Positions 29,632-40,155 of a stretch of DNA of 64,000 bases are shown in pieces (position 1 is the stretch's first letter; every line of letters starts with the position of its first letter). Source of the stretch: Saprospiraceae bacterium (GTDB taxonomy: Bacteria > Bacteroidota > Bacteroidia > Chitinophagales > Saprospiraceae); the NCBI GenBank assembly GCA_022842725.1, contig JALHOZ010000004.1, forward strand, positions 62,001-126,000. Direction: 5' to 3'. Position numbers and translations under genes: made by a program. The notes under the pieces are model-generated. The model was not told where the DNA came from and did no database searches. It saw only the letters and a list, made by a program, of their open reading frames with translations.

Positions 29632-32600
29632 ATGAACCTCAGGATACTCTTTCTATTTTGTATATTGGCAAGCCAACAGGCATTTTCGCAAAATATCCTT
29701 TTCCGGGAGGATTTTGACAGTTGTGCATTGTCTGACCAGTGGACTTACACCCTGACAGGCAATCAGGATGTTGCCTGGGGGGTCGGTCTTCCGACGAATC
29801 CGAAAGCAGAAGGGGCATCCATCAATGGCAGTTGTTTTTTATACATTGACGACGATCTGACGGGTGACAAAACCCCGCCTTTTACTCTGAGGGTAGTCTC
29901 TGATTATTTTAACGGCCAGGGGTTCAGTGATATCAGTCTGCAGGCACAGGTTCATTTCCGCAGAGATAAAACGGAAGTGATGCGGCTTATCATAGACAAT
30001 GGTAAAGGGGAACATGTCGTAAGAGAATTTAAAGACCGGAATTATAGTGGAGATAAATTTTCACAATACGTCGATATCAGATCGGACATCAGTTATTTTG
30101 CATCAGACAGTATGCGACTGATAATCGAATATGTTGACAATAATGAATGGGGCTGGTGGGCCGGCATTGACAATATCGTCATCACCGGAAACGAAACCGG
30201 CGAAATCATTCTGGGACAGACTTTTAATGATTGTGCCAAACCGGCAGACTGGCAGACTGAAATTGTCAATGGTCTGGACGACTGGCAATTTGGTGTATTC
30301 ACCGATGGCAGGACGATGGACGGCACTTGTTTTACCTATTTTAATGATGATGCTTTGGGAGAAAACCGGCCATTGTCCAAGGTAAGGTTGTTTTCACCGG
30401 TATTTAATGGTGAGACTTTTGGCAGTTACAAACTCATCTATGATTTTATCTTCAGGACCTACGAACCTTCGGAATATTTACAATTGTATGTTGACAACGG
30501 CAAAGAATGGATACCTGTAAAAACGTATAATGGCGACGTCGCCGGTCCAAATGTCGATGAAAACACCAAAGAAATCATCGATCTGTCTCCGTATCGAAGT
30601 GAAACCATGCGGCTGATCTGGGAATACAACGATGGTGGCTGGGCATGGTGGCTGGGCATGGACAATGTCAAAGTCGTGGGGCAAGGAAATATTAATGATA
30701 AGTGCAACAAAGCCCTGCCTTTAATAACCGATGATATTTGTCTGCCGTATGACAACACCAATGCATTGGTTACGGATGAATTTGGCATCAATCAACCTTT
30801 ATCAACAGGAAAAATATACTTTAGCTGGACACCGGCTAATTCAGGAAAATATGACGTCATCACCAACAGTGAGTTTAACGACGTTATAGAAGTTTTCCGC
30901 GGAGATTGTAATCAACCCGAACTGCTCAACACCATCAACAAAGACGAATATGGTTTCAAAGGTGAAACGTCGACGATAGATGTTATCGGTGGCCAGTCCT
31001 ATATCCTAAGGATTTCAGGAACGACCAACGAATTTGGTTTGGACAAAGGAACGGGTTGTATCGCTGTCAAACAACATGGCGTCACCATTCAGGCACCTTC
31101 CAATGATATGTGTCTTCAATCGATCCCGTTACAAACCAATATTTCCTGCAGCATAGGTCAAAATATCGTCGCCACATTGGATGGTCCGTTGCCATTATTA
31201 AATAAAAGGTCAAGAGCTGATGTTTGGTTTTCATTTATTCCGGAAACAGACGGTGATTATATTTTTGAAAGCAACGCAGATTTTGCGGATGTGATTACGG
31301 TATTTAAAGGCAATTGTGCCCAACTTACCGAAATTATGGCCGATTTTAACGGACAACAATGCGAACTCAATCAGTTATCCAAAGATTCCCTTTATTTTAT
31401 CCAGGTGACAGGATATTTTTCATTATTGGAAGGACATTTGTGCGGTTCCGTAAGATCTAAAAATAAAGACAGTGTAACCAATACCAATTGTGTTACTGCG
31501 CAGGTACTGATGACTGATGGCAGTTGCCAAACCCATTCCAACGAAAATGCCGGATTTTCAGGAGTCAGACCTTCTTGTGATGTGACCATAGAAAACGATG
31601 TTTGGTTTACTTTTACAGCGCCACCTTCCGGGAAAATATATTTCAGGGCAAAAACTGATTTCCAACATGTACTTTCAGTATATGAAGGAACCTGCGGGGA
31701 ACTTACTTCTGTGTATTGTCAAAAAAACAAACATCATTGTGCCGGCTATCAAAAATTAGAAGGACTGACGGCAGGGACTATCTATTTTATCCAAATCGGA
31801 AGTGAAAGAGGTAAAAAGTCCGGTAGTTTTTGTTTGGAAATCACAGCAGAAGAACCTGAACATCAGAACCTCGTTTTGTCCGTGACGCAGGAATGTAAAA
31901 GCCGCGGAGCCGTTCAGTTTTATCCTGAAGCAACCGGAGGCTTAGCGCCATATACCTTTTATGGTCAGGGATTGGATGTGCCGGTAGCCGGTAATGACAT
32001 ATATTATATCGAAGTTACGGATGGTGAAGGATGTGTTCAAACGCAAAAAATAAATGCCAATACCTGTCTGGATTTCGGTTGCAGCCTGGCCTCTCAATTT
32101 ACGCCCCGTGCCGTGACCTGTCCTTCAGGAAATGACGGCCGTATCGAAGTGACTACAAGCGGAGGATTACCACCTTACCAATATACATGGTCAAACGGAA
32201 GTTACGGTCCGGTCTTAGAAAATGTCGGGGCAGGGTTGTATCAGGTGACCATCACGGATGCTTCAGGATGTGTTTGGACCGACGAGACCCAAATCTATCA
32301 ACCGGCGGCATTCAGTGCCAACCCTGTGGTAACGTCTCCCCCTTGTTATGGTGACAGTACCGGATTGGTTGAAATATTGCCGATCGGTGGTAGCGGAAAT
32401 TATACTTTTTTGTGGTCGGAAGGCAGCGCAACTCAAAACCTTACAGAGGTACCGGGAGGTAATTACCGGTTGACCGTAACTGACGGAGCCGGATGTGTGT
32501 ATATTGAAAATATAGTCATTCAGCAACCGGAAGAAATCGTGATTGAAGAAGATATTACCAACAATCCTTGTTTTGGCGGATTGAGTGGTATCATCCGGTT

Positions 32601-33264
32601 ATCCGCAAAAGGAGGCACAGGTACCCTATCCTATCTGTGGTCAAACGGAGAAGACACCGACATGATCGTTTATCTCAAAGCCGGAACCTATCAGGTTACG
32701 GTAGTTGATGAAAATCTTTGTATGACCATTAAAGAATATTCCATTACCCAACCGGATAGTTTGGTGATGGTCGCGGGCCCAACCAATCTTGAAATTACGG
32801 ACAGTAAAGATGCGGAGATTTCGGTTTTGGTTTCAGGAGGTACCCAACCTTACACCTATGTTTGGTTTCACAATCAGGCTTCGTTTCCATCTGACACCAA
32901 CTATATCACCACCCGGGAACCCGGAGTATATTATGTAGTCGTAACCGATGTCAACGGATGTACCGTTTCCAGTCAGACCTGGACTGTTTTCCGTACCTCG
33001 TCAACTGAACAGGAAAATGTCGGACAGATTTTTTTATTTCCGAACCCAACCAAAAGAGAGATTACGTTGACTTCGACAAATGGTAAAACCATTGGGGGAC
33101 TATCGATTCGTGACATTACCGGAAAAACCGTTTTGGTCTCAGATCAAAAATATACCGGTGGAAAGGCGATCCTTGACGTGTTCTTTTTACCTTCCGGTGT
33201 GTATCATATTCATTGCCAGCAGGAAGACACAAATGTTATCCTTCCCTTTGTGAAGGTGGATTAG
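29632..33264 (+). CDS. Large T9SS-exported protein with SprB repeats
   Basis: The 1210-residue protein has a signal peptide (residues 1-19, ending AFSQ), then two related modules of about 165 residues that each start with an FxDC motif (FREDFDSCALSDQW, GQTFNDCAKPADW) and contain a WWxGIDN / WWLGMDN strand. Three modules of about 110-120 residues follow (starting NDKCNKAL, NDMCLQSI, NTNCVTAQ). Residues about 835-1060 hold four SprB-type repeats (GGLPPYQYTWSNG, GSGNYTFLWSEG, GTGTLSYLWSNG, GTQPYTYVWFHN, each followed by a VTDxxGC-like end). The last 80 residues are a type A T9SS sorting domain (IFLFPNPTKREITL ... LPSGVYHIHC). A surface adhesin role is likely. Confidence 0.9.
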   Translation: MNLRILFLFCILASQQAFSQNILFREDFDSCALSDQWTYTLTGNQDVAWGVGLPTNPKAEGASINGSCFLYIDDDLTGDKTPPFTLRVVSDYFNGQGFSDISLQAQVHFRRDKTEVMRLIIDNGKGEHVVREFKDRNYSGDKFSQYVDIRSDISYFASDSMRLIIEYVDNNEWGWWAGIDNIVITGNETGEIILGQTFNDCAKPADWQTEIVNGLDDWQFGVFTDGRTMDGTCFTYFNDDALGENRPLSKVRLFSPVFNGETFGSYKLIYDFIFRTYEPSEYLQLYVDNGKEWIPVKTYNGDVAGPNVDENTKEIIDLSPYRSETMRLIWEYNDGGWAWWLGMDNVKVVGQGNINDKCNKALPLITDDICLPYDNTNALVTDEFGINQPLSTGKIYFSWTPANSGKYDVITNSEFNDVIEVFRGDCNQPELLNTINKDEYGFKGETSTIDVIGGQSYILRISGTTNEFGLDKGTGCIAVKQHGVTIQAPSNDMCLQSIPLQTNISCSIGQNIVATLDGPLPLLNKRSRADVWFSFIPETDGDYIFESNADFADVITVFKGNCAQLTEIMADFNGQQCELNQLSKDSLYFIQVTGYFSLLEGHLCGSVRSKNKDSVTNTNCVTAQVLMTDGSCQTHSNENAGFSGVRPSCDVTIENDVWFTFTAPPSGKIYFRAKTDFQHVLSVYEGTCGELTSVYCQKNKHHCAGYQKLEGLTAGTIYFIQIGSERGKKSGSFCLEITAEEPEHQNLVLSVTQECKSRGAVQFYPEATGGLAPYTFYGQGLDVPVAGNDIYYIEVTDGEGCVQTQKINANTCLDFGCSLASQFTPRAVTCPSGNDGRIEVTTSGGLPPYQYTWSNGSYGPVLENVGAGLYQVTITDASGCVWTDETQIYQPAAFSANPVVTSPPCYGDSTGLVEILPIGGSGNYTFLWSEGSATQNLTEVPGGNYRLTVTDGAGCVYIENIVIQQPEEIVIEEDITNNPCFGGLSGIIRLSAKGGTGTLSYLWSNGEDTDMIVYLKAGTYQVTVVDENLCMTIKEYSITQPDSLVMVAGPTNLEITDSKDAEISVLVSGGTQPYTYVWFHNQASFPSDTNYITTREPGVYYVVVTDVNGCTVSSQTWTVFRTSSTEQENVGQIFLFPNPTKREITLTSTNGKTIGGLSIRDITGKTVLVSDQKYTGGKAILDVFFLPSGVYHIHCQQEDTNVILPFVKVD

Positions 33265-33454
33265 GAAGATGCGGAAGAAGATGTTTGGAGTGTATGGTTT
33301 TGACGAAAAGTGATAGAAATGTAAATTTCAAATTGAAAGTACATATCACAATTCATATCAGAAATATTACCTGAATAAACTCAGGGTGGTTGTGATCCAA
33401 TAACGATAAAGGCCACGGTGTGACAGCTCCTTTTTTCATTCTTTATAAACAACC

Positions 33455-36397
33455 TCACCTCCCCCGGACTTTGATCATTTTTCCTGTCCGGATTTTGTCG
33501 TCCTGATTTTTTCCGACAAGGATATACATACCGCTCATCCAATCGTAAACATCAATTTTATCCTTTGGGGTATAAGACTGCATATACAAGACCTGTTTTC
33601 CGTCCACGGAGTACACCGACAAATCTTTGAGATTCTCTTTCAGATAAAGTTCATGTGAAGCCGGAGAGGGAAATACAGTCAGAAATTCTTTGGGTTCGAA
33701 GGGTTCTTCAGGAATTTCGGGATGTATGGCATAACGAAACCATTGACGGTTATTCTGTGGCAAAGTAGCTGTAAAATATACATAGTTTTTAAACAACAGA
33801 AAATTGCGAGGGTCGCTTTGGAAAATTCCGGGATAAATGTCGGACAATAAAGATAATGTTTGATTTTTTACGTTATATATCCAGGGTTCGCGTTCGTAAT
33901 TACAGTCAAAAGGTATTAGAAAGCTGTGGTCATTAATAGCTACACCATCAAAAAAACCGGACGTCAGGCAATCAGGTGCAATACTGTCTGCGGAAACTAC
34001 CTGATTGATAATGTCGTAAGACAAAGATAAGGTATGTTGGTAGTCTCCCTTCCAAACCAAAGTAACCAAACTATCCGACATGGTGGAAAATACCTGTAAA
34101 CTACTACAAAGCACTAATGGAACCGGTTCTTTAAAAGAATCGTAATACCAATATTGGTTTTGATAACTTTTTCCTGTTCTTAGCACAAACTTATTACCCG
34201 ATCTTTGCCTAAAAGGACTGGACGATGCATAAAAATTATAATATGGAAAAAAAAGGGAAGTCGTATTTGTAAAGTCATTGGTTAAAACAACACAGGAATC
34301 CGGTGTCGTTTGTATTAAAAATAAAGCGACCGGACTATCCAAAGAAATACTGACACTGCTTTTTAGATTCCATTTGCCCTTTCCGTCATAAACAACAGAG
34401 ATATTACCATCTTTCTGAAGCAAACGGACTTTTGTCTTTTTGGCAGTAAAATTATTTTCAATAAAATAAAATGAGCCGTCGTATCCGGATAAAACATGTA
34501 CATCACCGTTCAGATCGAGGTTTATGGGTTCGGTTTTTTGGGTATCATAATGCAACCAATATGACTTTCGTTCGGTACTTCCTTCTGTGGCATTATATAA
34601 AATGACAGCTTTTTTCTTTCCGGAAAAAATTTTAAACCCGGAAACTGCAGGTAAATTATCCACTTTGATAAAGTCTTTTTTTACAATATCAAATAAAAAC
34701 AGCTCATTGTCCGGAGAACGTGATAAAATATATTTGTCCATTCCGCCCGGGTTGAAGATTTTGCCAATCCTTTCATCTTTTATTGAATCCAGTTCACCTG
34801 TTTTGGTATTAAATATCTGATAAAATGTGGTATCGGTAAATTCATCAAAAAAAACAATATAATCTTCATATTGGTAATAATTGATGTTAACAGAATTTTC
34901 GTAGGTCTTTTCAAATGGCGGAAAAGGTATCCGTGGGGATTTATTTCCTGAAACGGTATACAAACCATTATTATTAAAAAAATATAAAGAATCATTACCC
35001 TGTAATACATGAGAAATATAGTAGGTACCCAGATTTTCTTTTAAGTCAAGAGGCCGTACTTTTGCAAAAGTTTCATTTTGATCGAAATGCCAGATAGCAG
35101 GTTCGTGTTTGGCGGTATTGGCGGCAAAATACATTTTTCCGTTTTCACCAAATCCCATGCTTATGGATTCCGTTTTGGGATTTATATTCGGGTCAGACTT
35201 TTTAATATTTCCGGTGTTTATATCGTAGCTCACTAAGTAAGAAAACAGTTCCCAGTAATAATTATCATAAGCTGAAAAAATCAGTTTATTTTCAAAACTT
35301 CGGGTACTACCATCCATCATCCAGGTGACAGAAGGAACAAAAGAATATCGTTTACTTTTGCGATCGACAACATAATACATGCAGTCACTCAGATCATCTG
35401 CAGGATTTGACCCGGTAAAGCCGATAACAAGAAAATCTTCAGATATATCCGGTGTTTTAAGATAATGAAACTCATCGACATAATGTTTGAGATATTCTGT
35501 GATGAATGACATCTCCAAATCACATGACCCCAACTGATAGATTTTGACTTCATCTTTATGTTTTCCGATGACCGTGGCAAAATCATAAATACAGATTAAA
35601 AGATCACCGTTTACAAACACTGATTTGGCATCTTTGATATCTGCTGCCGGACAAAGATGTGTCTGAATGGAAAGTTGGTGGTCAATTTTAAAGATGGTAC
35701 CTTTGGCATCTCTGTACACCATGGTGCTGTCCTTTTCGGAAAACGAAACAAAATACAGCCGTTCTGCCGAGTCCAACAACAACGTATCTTTAAGCGTAAC
35801 AGGGTCGCGGACAAAAAGCTTTTTTTGACCATCAATACTGAAAAGCAAGTGATCAAAATACCGAAAATCCGCTCTGTTTTCTGAAAAAGATAAAGTATCG
35901 ACCCTGCCGGATTTTGTAGAATAGTGACATAAAACAGGATTAATGAAATCAAAAACATCCCTGTAATAATAACCAGTCTGATAAACTGCAACGGGGACAG
36001 TACGCGGAATATTTTTAGAAGTGAGATTATGACTTTCTATAATTTCTGCCTTTATGATATTTATGACCTGATAACCACCAGTAAAATATCTGTAATATTT
36101 CTGATCCCGGATATCAAATTGCGAGCTTAATCTGCCACCACCTAAAAACTGTATTTGTTGATGTTCTAAATTTTCTATTTTTCCAACCTCCAAAAACTGA
36201 CCTTCGGATAATTTGAAAATGGTCAAACCCTCATGTTCCTGAAGCATATACACCTCACCGTTTATGTGGGCAAATCCGATTTTATTTCTCATAAAATAAC
36301 CGTCCTTAGCACCAAGATTCCGTATGTTTGTCACTTGTTCCTGCCCTGTCAAAACTAAAGAAACCATCATGAGGATACATAATATATATTTTGCCAT
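33455..36397 (-). CDS. T9SS-sorted propeller-like secreted protein
   Basis: The 980-residue protein has a signal peptide (MAKYILCILMMVSLVLTG) and a type A T9SS sorting domain at the end (FLTVFPSPASHELYL ... YDWMSGMYILVG). The 850 residues between consist of many short strand-rich repeats with aromatic and Asp residues (for example GENGKMYFAANTAKHEPAIWHFD), which suggests one or two beta-propellers, but no Pfam family is obvious by eye. It has no operon partner. A surface or extracellular role is all that can be said. Confidence 0.75.
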   Translation of the reverse strand: MAKYILCILMMVSLVLTGQEQVTNIRNLGAKDGYFMRNKIGFAHINGEVYMLQEHEGLTIFKLSEGQFLEVGKIENLEHQQIQFLGGGRLSSQFDIRDQKYYRYFTGGYQVINIIKAEIIESHNLTSKNIPRTVPVAVYQTGYYYRDVFDFINPVLCHYSTKSGRVDTLSFSENRADFRYFDHLLFSIDGQKKLFVRDPVTLKDTLLLDSAERLYFVSFSEKDSTMVYRDAKGTIFKIDHQLSIQTHLCPAADIKDAKSVFVNGDLLICIYDFATVIGKHKDEVKIYQLGSCDLEMSFITEYLKHYVDEFHYLKTPDISEDFLVIGFTGSNPADDLSDCMYYVVDRKSKRYSFVPSVTWMMDGSTRSFENKLIFSAYDNYYWELFSYLVSYDINTGNIKKSDPNINPKTESISMGFGENGKMYFAANTAKHEPAIWHFDQNETFAKVRPLDLKENLGTYYISHVLQGNDSLYFFNNNGLYTVSGNKSPRIPFPPFEKTYENSVNINYYQYEDYIVFFDEFTDTTFYQIFNTKTGELDSIKDERIGKIFNPGGMDKYILSRSPDNELFLFDIVKKDFIKVDNLPAVSGFKIFSGKKKAVILYNATEGSTERKSYWLHYDTQKTEPINLDLNGDVHVLSGYDGSFYFIENNFTAKKTKVRLLQKDGNISVVYDGKGKWNLKSSVSISLDSPVALFLIQTTPDSCVVLTNDFTNTTSLFFPYYNFYASSSPFRQRSGNKFVLRTGKSYQNQYWYYDSFKEPVPLVLCSSLQVFSTMSDSLVTLVWKGDYQHTLSLSYDIINQVVSADSIAPDCLTSGFFDGVAINDHSFLIPFDCNYEREPWIYNVKNQTLSLLSDIYPGIFQSDPRNFLLFKNYVYFTATLPQNNRQWFRYAIHPEIPEEPFEPKEFLTVFPSPASHELYLKENLKDLSVYSVDGKQVLYMQSYTPKDKIDVYDWMSGMYILVGKNQDDKIRTGKMIKVRGR

Positions 36398-36861
36398 AAG
36401 GAGGTTCTTTTAATGATGGATCATTATATTCATATAGTTTCAATGAATAATTGAAAAAAACAAAGTTGAAACAAATATAATGAAAAAATACATGGCCGTC
36501 CCGAATGAAAACAACATTATTCTTTTTCTTGTCGCTGAGGCGTCTTTTGAATGGGATTTTTAACTTGTGCATCTACATCCTGCCAAAAAAAAGGAAAAAC
36601 CTTCTTCGGAAAAGGTGTTTTTCCTGTAATTAAAGCTAAAAAATAATTGCAATTTTGCAGTCTGTCCTGTAAGATTTTTCTCTATAACTTTATTTCCATG
36701 TTGAAAGAGTAAAAAGAAAATCCAAAGGGTATAAAAAATAAAAAATTGGATGCTTTGAATACCATGGTAATCATGTCACCATTAACCGTTAATTTTTATT
36801 CGCGTTTGCAAATTTCACATCAATACATATTCCAGAATAACCAAAACAAAATGTACATACA
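36398..36861. other. Intergenic region with an unassigned terminator
   Basis: This 464-bp interval separates two divergent genes. It holds a -7-like box for the leftward gene (TATATTTG on the minus strand, 36472-36479) and the hairpin described separately. No convincing gene was seen. Confidence 0.5.
36584..36625 (-). terminator. Orphan intrinsic terminator
   Basis: A 9-bp stem AGGAAAAAC / GTTTTTCCT with a further partly paired top is followed on the minus strand by eight T (36584-36591). No annotated minus-strand gene ends here, and the nearest minus-strand gene starts downstream, beyond a -7-like box. Confidence 0.6.
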
Positions 36862-37866
36862 ATGATCAACCAAACCCTTGACCTTTGGATCAGCATGGTC
36901 ACCGTCATCCTTACAGGAAGTCTGATGTTGGGCTCCTCCTATGAATGGTATGCTTCATGGATCAATAAACGGGGACACCATCTTTTTGAATCGATTCACA
37001 AGATGTTTTCAGGCAACAGAGGAAATGATTTTATCTCTTTATTGTATAACCATCCTGAAATTCATCTTTTGAAACACAAAGGAGAGTTGCCTTCTTATAT
37101 CTCCAAAGCCATGTTTGCCCATACTCTGCTGGATGTTATTATTGATGATTATAAACAACAAAAAACCATCATCACGTATGAAAATTTTATTCCTGAAACA
37201 GAAGAAGAAAATAATTTTATCCATAAAAATCAATTGTTACATGAAGCAATAGAAAATCTCGAATATTCTCACATCAAAAGAATGTTGCTTACACATAAAA
37301 TCGATAAAAATGATGCTGATTATTACGAAAAAATATCAGAAAAATTAGCGGATTGGTTTGAAAATTATCAGGAAAGGACTACCGGTTGGTACAAACGAAG
37401 TGTGCAGAGACAAAGTTTTTGGGCTGCTCTCATATTTGCGGTATTTGTCAATTTTAATATCATTGATGTATATATCGAAATGAAAAACAACATTCAATTA
37501 CAACAAATGACCATTCAATTGGGTGAAAAAATGGTTTCTGAAGGCCATGACAGTCTGCAAAAAAAATCATTTGAAACGTGGAATACGCATATTGATTCCC
37601 TCAAAGATTACAAATTTCCTTTTGGTTATAAAATTTCAAAAGAAACAAAAATACTTATCGAAAACGGTCATTGGACGGATGCGGTTTTTCAGGCCGATTT
37701 TTCATTTTTTAAAGAGTTATGGTTTTTGAATTTCAAGTGGTTTACCATTCCCGGGTGGTTACTGACCGCCATGCTTCTTACCATCCAATCCAGTTTTTGG
37801 TTTGAATTATTGGTAAAAATGTTTAATATCAGAAAAACCGGCGCAAAGCCAGATCAACAAAAATAA
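36862..37866 (+). CDS. Membrane protein of unknown function
   Basis: The 334-residue protein has three predicted membrane helices: residues about 8-26, 187-206 and 296-320. A soluble block of about 150 residues lies between the first two, starting with a motif seen in a widespread family of unknown function (FISLLYNHPEIHLLKHKGELPSYIS...FAHTLLDVI). The N-terminus is a helix rather than a cleavable signal. It is 28 bp upstream of an amidohydrolase gene, so the two are likely co-transcribed. No function is assigned. Confidence 0.7.
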   Translation: MINQTLDLWISMVTVILTGSLMLGSSYEWYASWINKRGHHLFESIHKMFSGNRGNDFISLLYNHPEIHLLKHKGELPSYISKAMFAHTLLDVIIDDYKQQKTIITYENFIPETEEENNFIHKNQLLHEAIENLEYSHIKRMLLTHKIDKNDADYYEKISEKLADWFENYQERTTGWYKRSVQRQSFWAALIFAVFVNFNIIDVYIEMKNNIQLQQMTIQLGEKMVSEGHDSLQKKSFETWNTHIDSLKDYKFPFGYKISKETKILIENGHWTDAVFQADFSFFKELWFLNFKWFTIPGWLLTAMLLTIQSSFWFELLVKMFNIRKTGAKPDQQK

Positions 37867-37894
37867 ATTCAGAAACTTTAAAAAGAAGAACATT

Positions 37895-39124
37895 ATGTTT
37901 AACGTACATACACACCTTTTTACATCCAATCATGTACCGGAAGAATTGTTAAAATTATATGTGAAATGGTTGCCTAATTTTGCTATTAAAAGAGTTTCGA
38001 CCTTTATGAACAGTAATGCAGGAAACTTTTTACTTGGGTGGACCAACAGATTAGGAAATGAACCACTAAAAAGATATGGTAATTTTATGAAATTTGGTTA
38101 CGGAATGAATGTTGAAGAACAATTTCAAATCCTGAAAGCAGCTTATCCCAAAGGAACCAGGTTTGTGGTGCTCATGCAGGATTTTGCCTTTATCAGTGAT
38201 TATCAGTCTATTGTTTCATTTGATGATTACAAAAAAGAAATATATCATTTAAAAAGAAAATTTCCGGATATACTGCTACCCTTTCATTTTGTAGAACCCA
38301 GAAGTATCGGTTATCACGACAATCCTGACCGGCTGCTTGACCCTATCAAAAAAGATTACGAAAGAGGATTTTGCCAGGGACTAAAGATATATCCTGCGCA
38401 GGGATATTTTCCTTTTGACTACAGAATGTTGTCAGTTTACAAATATGCTGTTGAAAATGAAATTCCTGTAATGACCCACGTCTCCAAAGGTGGATCGAGA
38501 TATGTCAAACAAACAAGTGATGCAGATAAAAACATTTTGAAGCTTGATGGTAAAATATATCAGACAGGTTTGCCAAAATTAGGTTGGTTTAATAAAGACT
38601 ATACAGGAAGAGCTGCCCTATTCAGTGACCCGGAAAATTATGAAAAGGTATTGGATCACGAGGGACTCAGAGATTTAAAAATCTGCCTTGCCCATGCCGG
38701 TGGTGATGAAGACTTTAACATAGCTTTAGACAATTTAAAATTACCAATATCTCAGCATAAAAATAATTGGTATAAAACATGTTTACATCTCATAGATTTT
38801 TACCCAAATGTGTACATGGATATCTCATTTTCCCTGCATAATCCTGATTTTTTGGAAAAACTGATCAAGAAAGATTTTATCCTCGGGGATGATGAGCTTA
38901 AAGATATAGTTATGATAAAAAAGAAAGAGCATCGCAGAAAACGATTGCTTTTTGGTACAGATTATTATATGACGTACACAGAATTCGATTCTTCGGTAAA
39001 AAATCTAAGTTTGATTGAATACGATCTTTGGAAGAAGGCAGAAAACATTTTGGGTTCAGAATTATTCAAATTGATTTCTGTTGAAAACCCTACACTCTAT
39101 CTCAAATCAAAAAAATACAGATAG
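37895..39124 (+). CDS. Metal-dependent amidohydrolase
   Basis: The 409-residue protein is a TIM-barrel amidohydrolase (amidohydrolase-2 / related family). Visible metal and catalytic sites are HTH at residues 5-7, Lys164 (QGLKIYPAQGY), His195 (VMTHVSKGG), His267 (CLAHAGGDED) and Asp356 (LLFGTDYYM). There is no signal peptide, so it should act in the cytosol. Two insertions of 40-50 residues with aromatic residues (around 210-260 and 285-330) are larger than in small family members. The substrate is unknown. It follows the membrane-protein gene in one operon. Confidence 0.82.
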   Translation: MFNVHTHLFTSNHVPEELLKLYVKWLPNFAIKRVSTFMNSNAGNFLLGWTNRLGNEPLKRYGNFMKFGYGMNVEEQFQILKAAYPKGTRFVVLMQDFAFISDYQSIVSFDDYKKEIYHLKRKFPDILLPFHFVEPRSIGYHDNPDRLLDPIKKDYERGFCQGLKIYPAQGYFPFDYRMLSVYKYAVENEIPVMTHVSKGGSRYVKQTSDADKNILKLDGKIYQTGLPKLGWFNKDYTGRAALFSDPENYEKVLDHEGLRDLKICLAHAGGDEDFNIALDNLKLPISQHKNNWYKTCLHLIDFYPNVYMDISFSLHNPDFLEKLIKKDFILGDDELKDIVMIKKKEHRRKRLLFGTDYYMTYTEFDSSVKNLSLIEYDLWKKAENILGSELFKLISVENPTLYLKSKKYR

Positions 39125-39203
39125 GGGAATAACATTAAATTGATACATATGAAAGAAGTGTACGAACAAACCTCAATCTTAACCTAATTCTTAACCTCAG
39201 TCT

Positions 39204-39252
39204 AAGACATCAGGGCTACGCCCCTCAAATTGTCGTTTTGGATCGTTCTAAG
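39204..39252. repeat. Dispersed intergenic repeat, copy 1
   Basis: The core ACATCAGGGCTACGCCCCTC, followed by AAATTGTCGTTTTGGATCGT, recurs almost unchanged at 40903-40951. The core contains the imperfect inverted repeat AGGGCTACGCCCCT. It lies just past the amidohydrolase stop. Confidence 0.75.
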
Positions 39253-39286
39253 TTTATAGGTTGTAAAGGCCTATCTTTGCGGCGGT

Positions 39287-39304
39287 TTTTGGTGATAACC
39301 AAAA
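39287..39304. terminator. Hairpin between convergent genes
   Basis: A 7-bp stem TTTTGGT / ACCAAAA with a 4-nt loop lies between the amidohydrolase stop (39124) and the outer-membrane protein stop (39344). It could end transcription from either side, although no long T-run follows. Confidence 0.4.
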
Positions 39305-39343
39305 CTGGCGTCAAAGCACTTGTTATCTCAGGATTTTATCATA

Positions 39344-40153
39344 CTATTTTTTTTCGAAAGTATAACTCACCCCCATAGTCCAAAAGATAACAGGGGTTGG
39401 TGATTTTACAATTAAAAAATTGTCAATACTATTAGAAATTATCTCTTGACTGCCTGAATCATAATAAGTTGTTTCAAAACCGTACATGTAAGCAATTCGA
39501 GTGTTAAATTTTAAAGCATGAAAAATTTGAATTTGCAATCCAAAACCTAAACCAATTGTTGGACTAACTGAATTATAATTATATTTAGTTTCCGACTTGG
39601 CTAATTCAATGGAAGTTGTGATACCTAAATCGGCTGGATTTATTTCTCCATCAGTATCATCAATTACGCCATCATTATTTGTATCATCCTGAAAAAATGC
39701 ATCATCTGATTTCGTGATGCCATAAAATCTATTCAATCCTATGATTACATCAAAGTAAGGATGTACAATTCTAAACTGCTTTTTTACATTAGCTCTAAGG
39801 ATGCCATGTAAAGTTTGCATACCTACCTTACTTTTGAATCTTTGTCTTATAAAAAGGTTGTCTTCAAATTGCAAATCACTAAAAGAGGATTCATCATAAG
39901 GTAAATGGTAAAATTGCATACCAAAACTCAAATTATTAGTCTTGTTCGGTTTATAAAAAAGACCTAAATTTAATCCGAAGTAGGCATCACGATTGATGTT
40001 TTCTCCGAAAGTTCCAAAAGGCTTACCGCCTACGCCATTAAATTCAACAGATATTTGACTAAAAGTTGTGCCGCAAAACATTATATTCATAAAAACAATA
40101 TAAAATAGAACGACCCTTTTTTTTCTACTTCCTGGTAAGATTTTACACGACAT
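39344..40153 (-). CDS. Outer-membrane beta-barrel protein
   Basis: The 269-residue protein has an N-terminal signal (VVLFYIVFMNIMFCGTTFSQ) and alternating aromatic strands that end in Phe (WTMGVSYTF), the pattern of an outer-membrane beta-barrel. One loop (residues about 155-170, DDTNNDGVIDDTDGE) is a calcium-binding, thrombospondin type 3-like segment, which points to a surface loop. The start codon is 2 bp after the stop of a 53-codon ORF, so the two may be translationally coupled. Transport or adhesion role unknown. Confidence 0.75.
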   Translation of the reverse strand: MSCKILPGSRKKRVVLFYIVFMNIMFCGTTFSQISVEFNGVGGKPFGTFGENINRDAYFGLNLGLFYKPNKTNNLSFGMQFYHLPYDESSFSDLQFEDNLFIRQRFKSKVGMQTLHGILRANVKKQFRIVHPYFDVIIGLNRFYGITKSDDAFFQDDTNNDGVIDDTDGEINPADLGITTSIELAKSETKYNYNSVSPTIGLGFGLQIQIFHALKFNTRIAYMYGFETTYYDSGSQEIISNSIDNFLIVKSPTPVIFWTMGVSYTFEKK

Positions 40154-40155
40154 AT

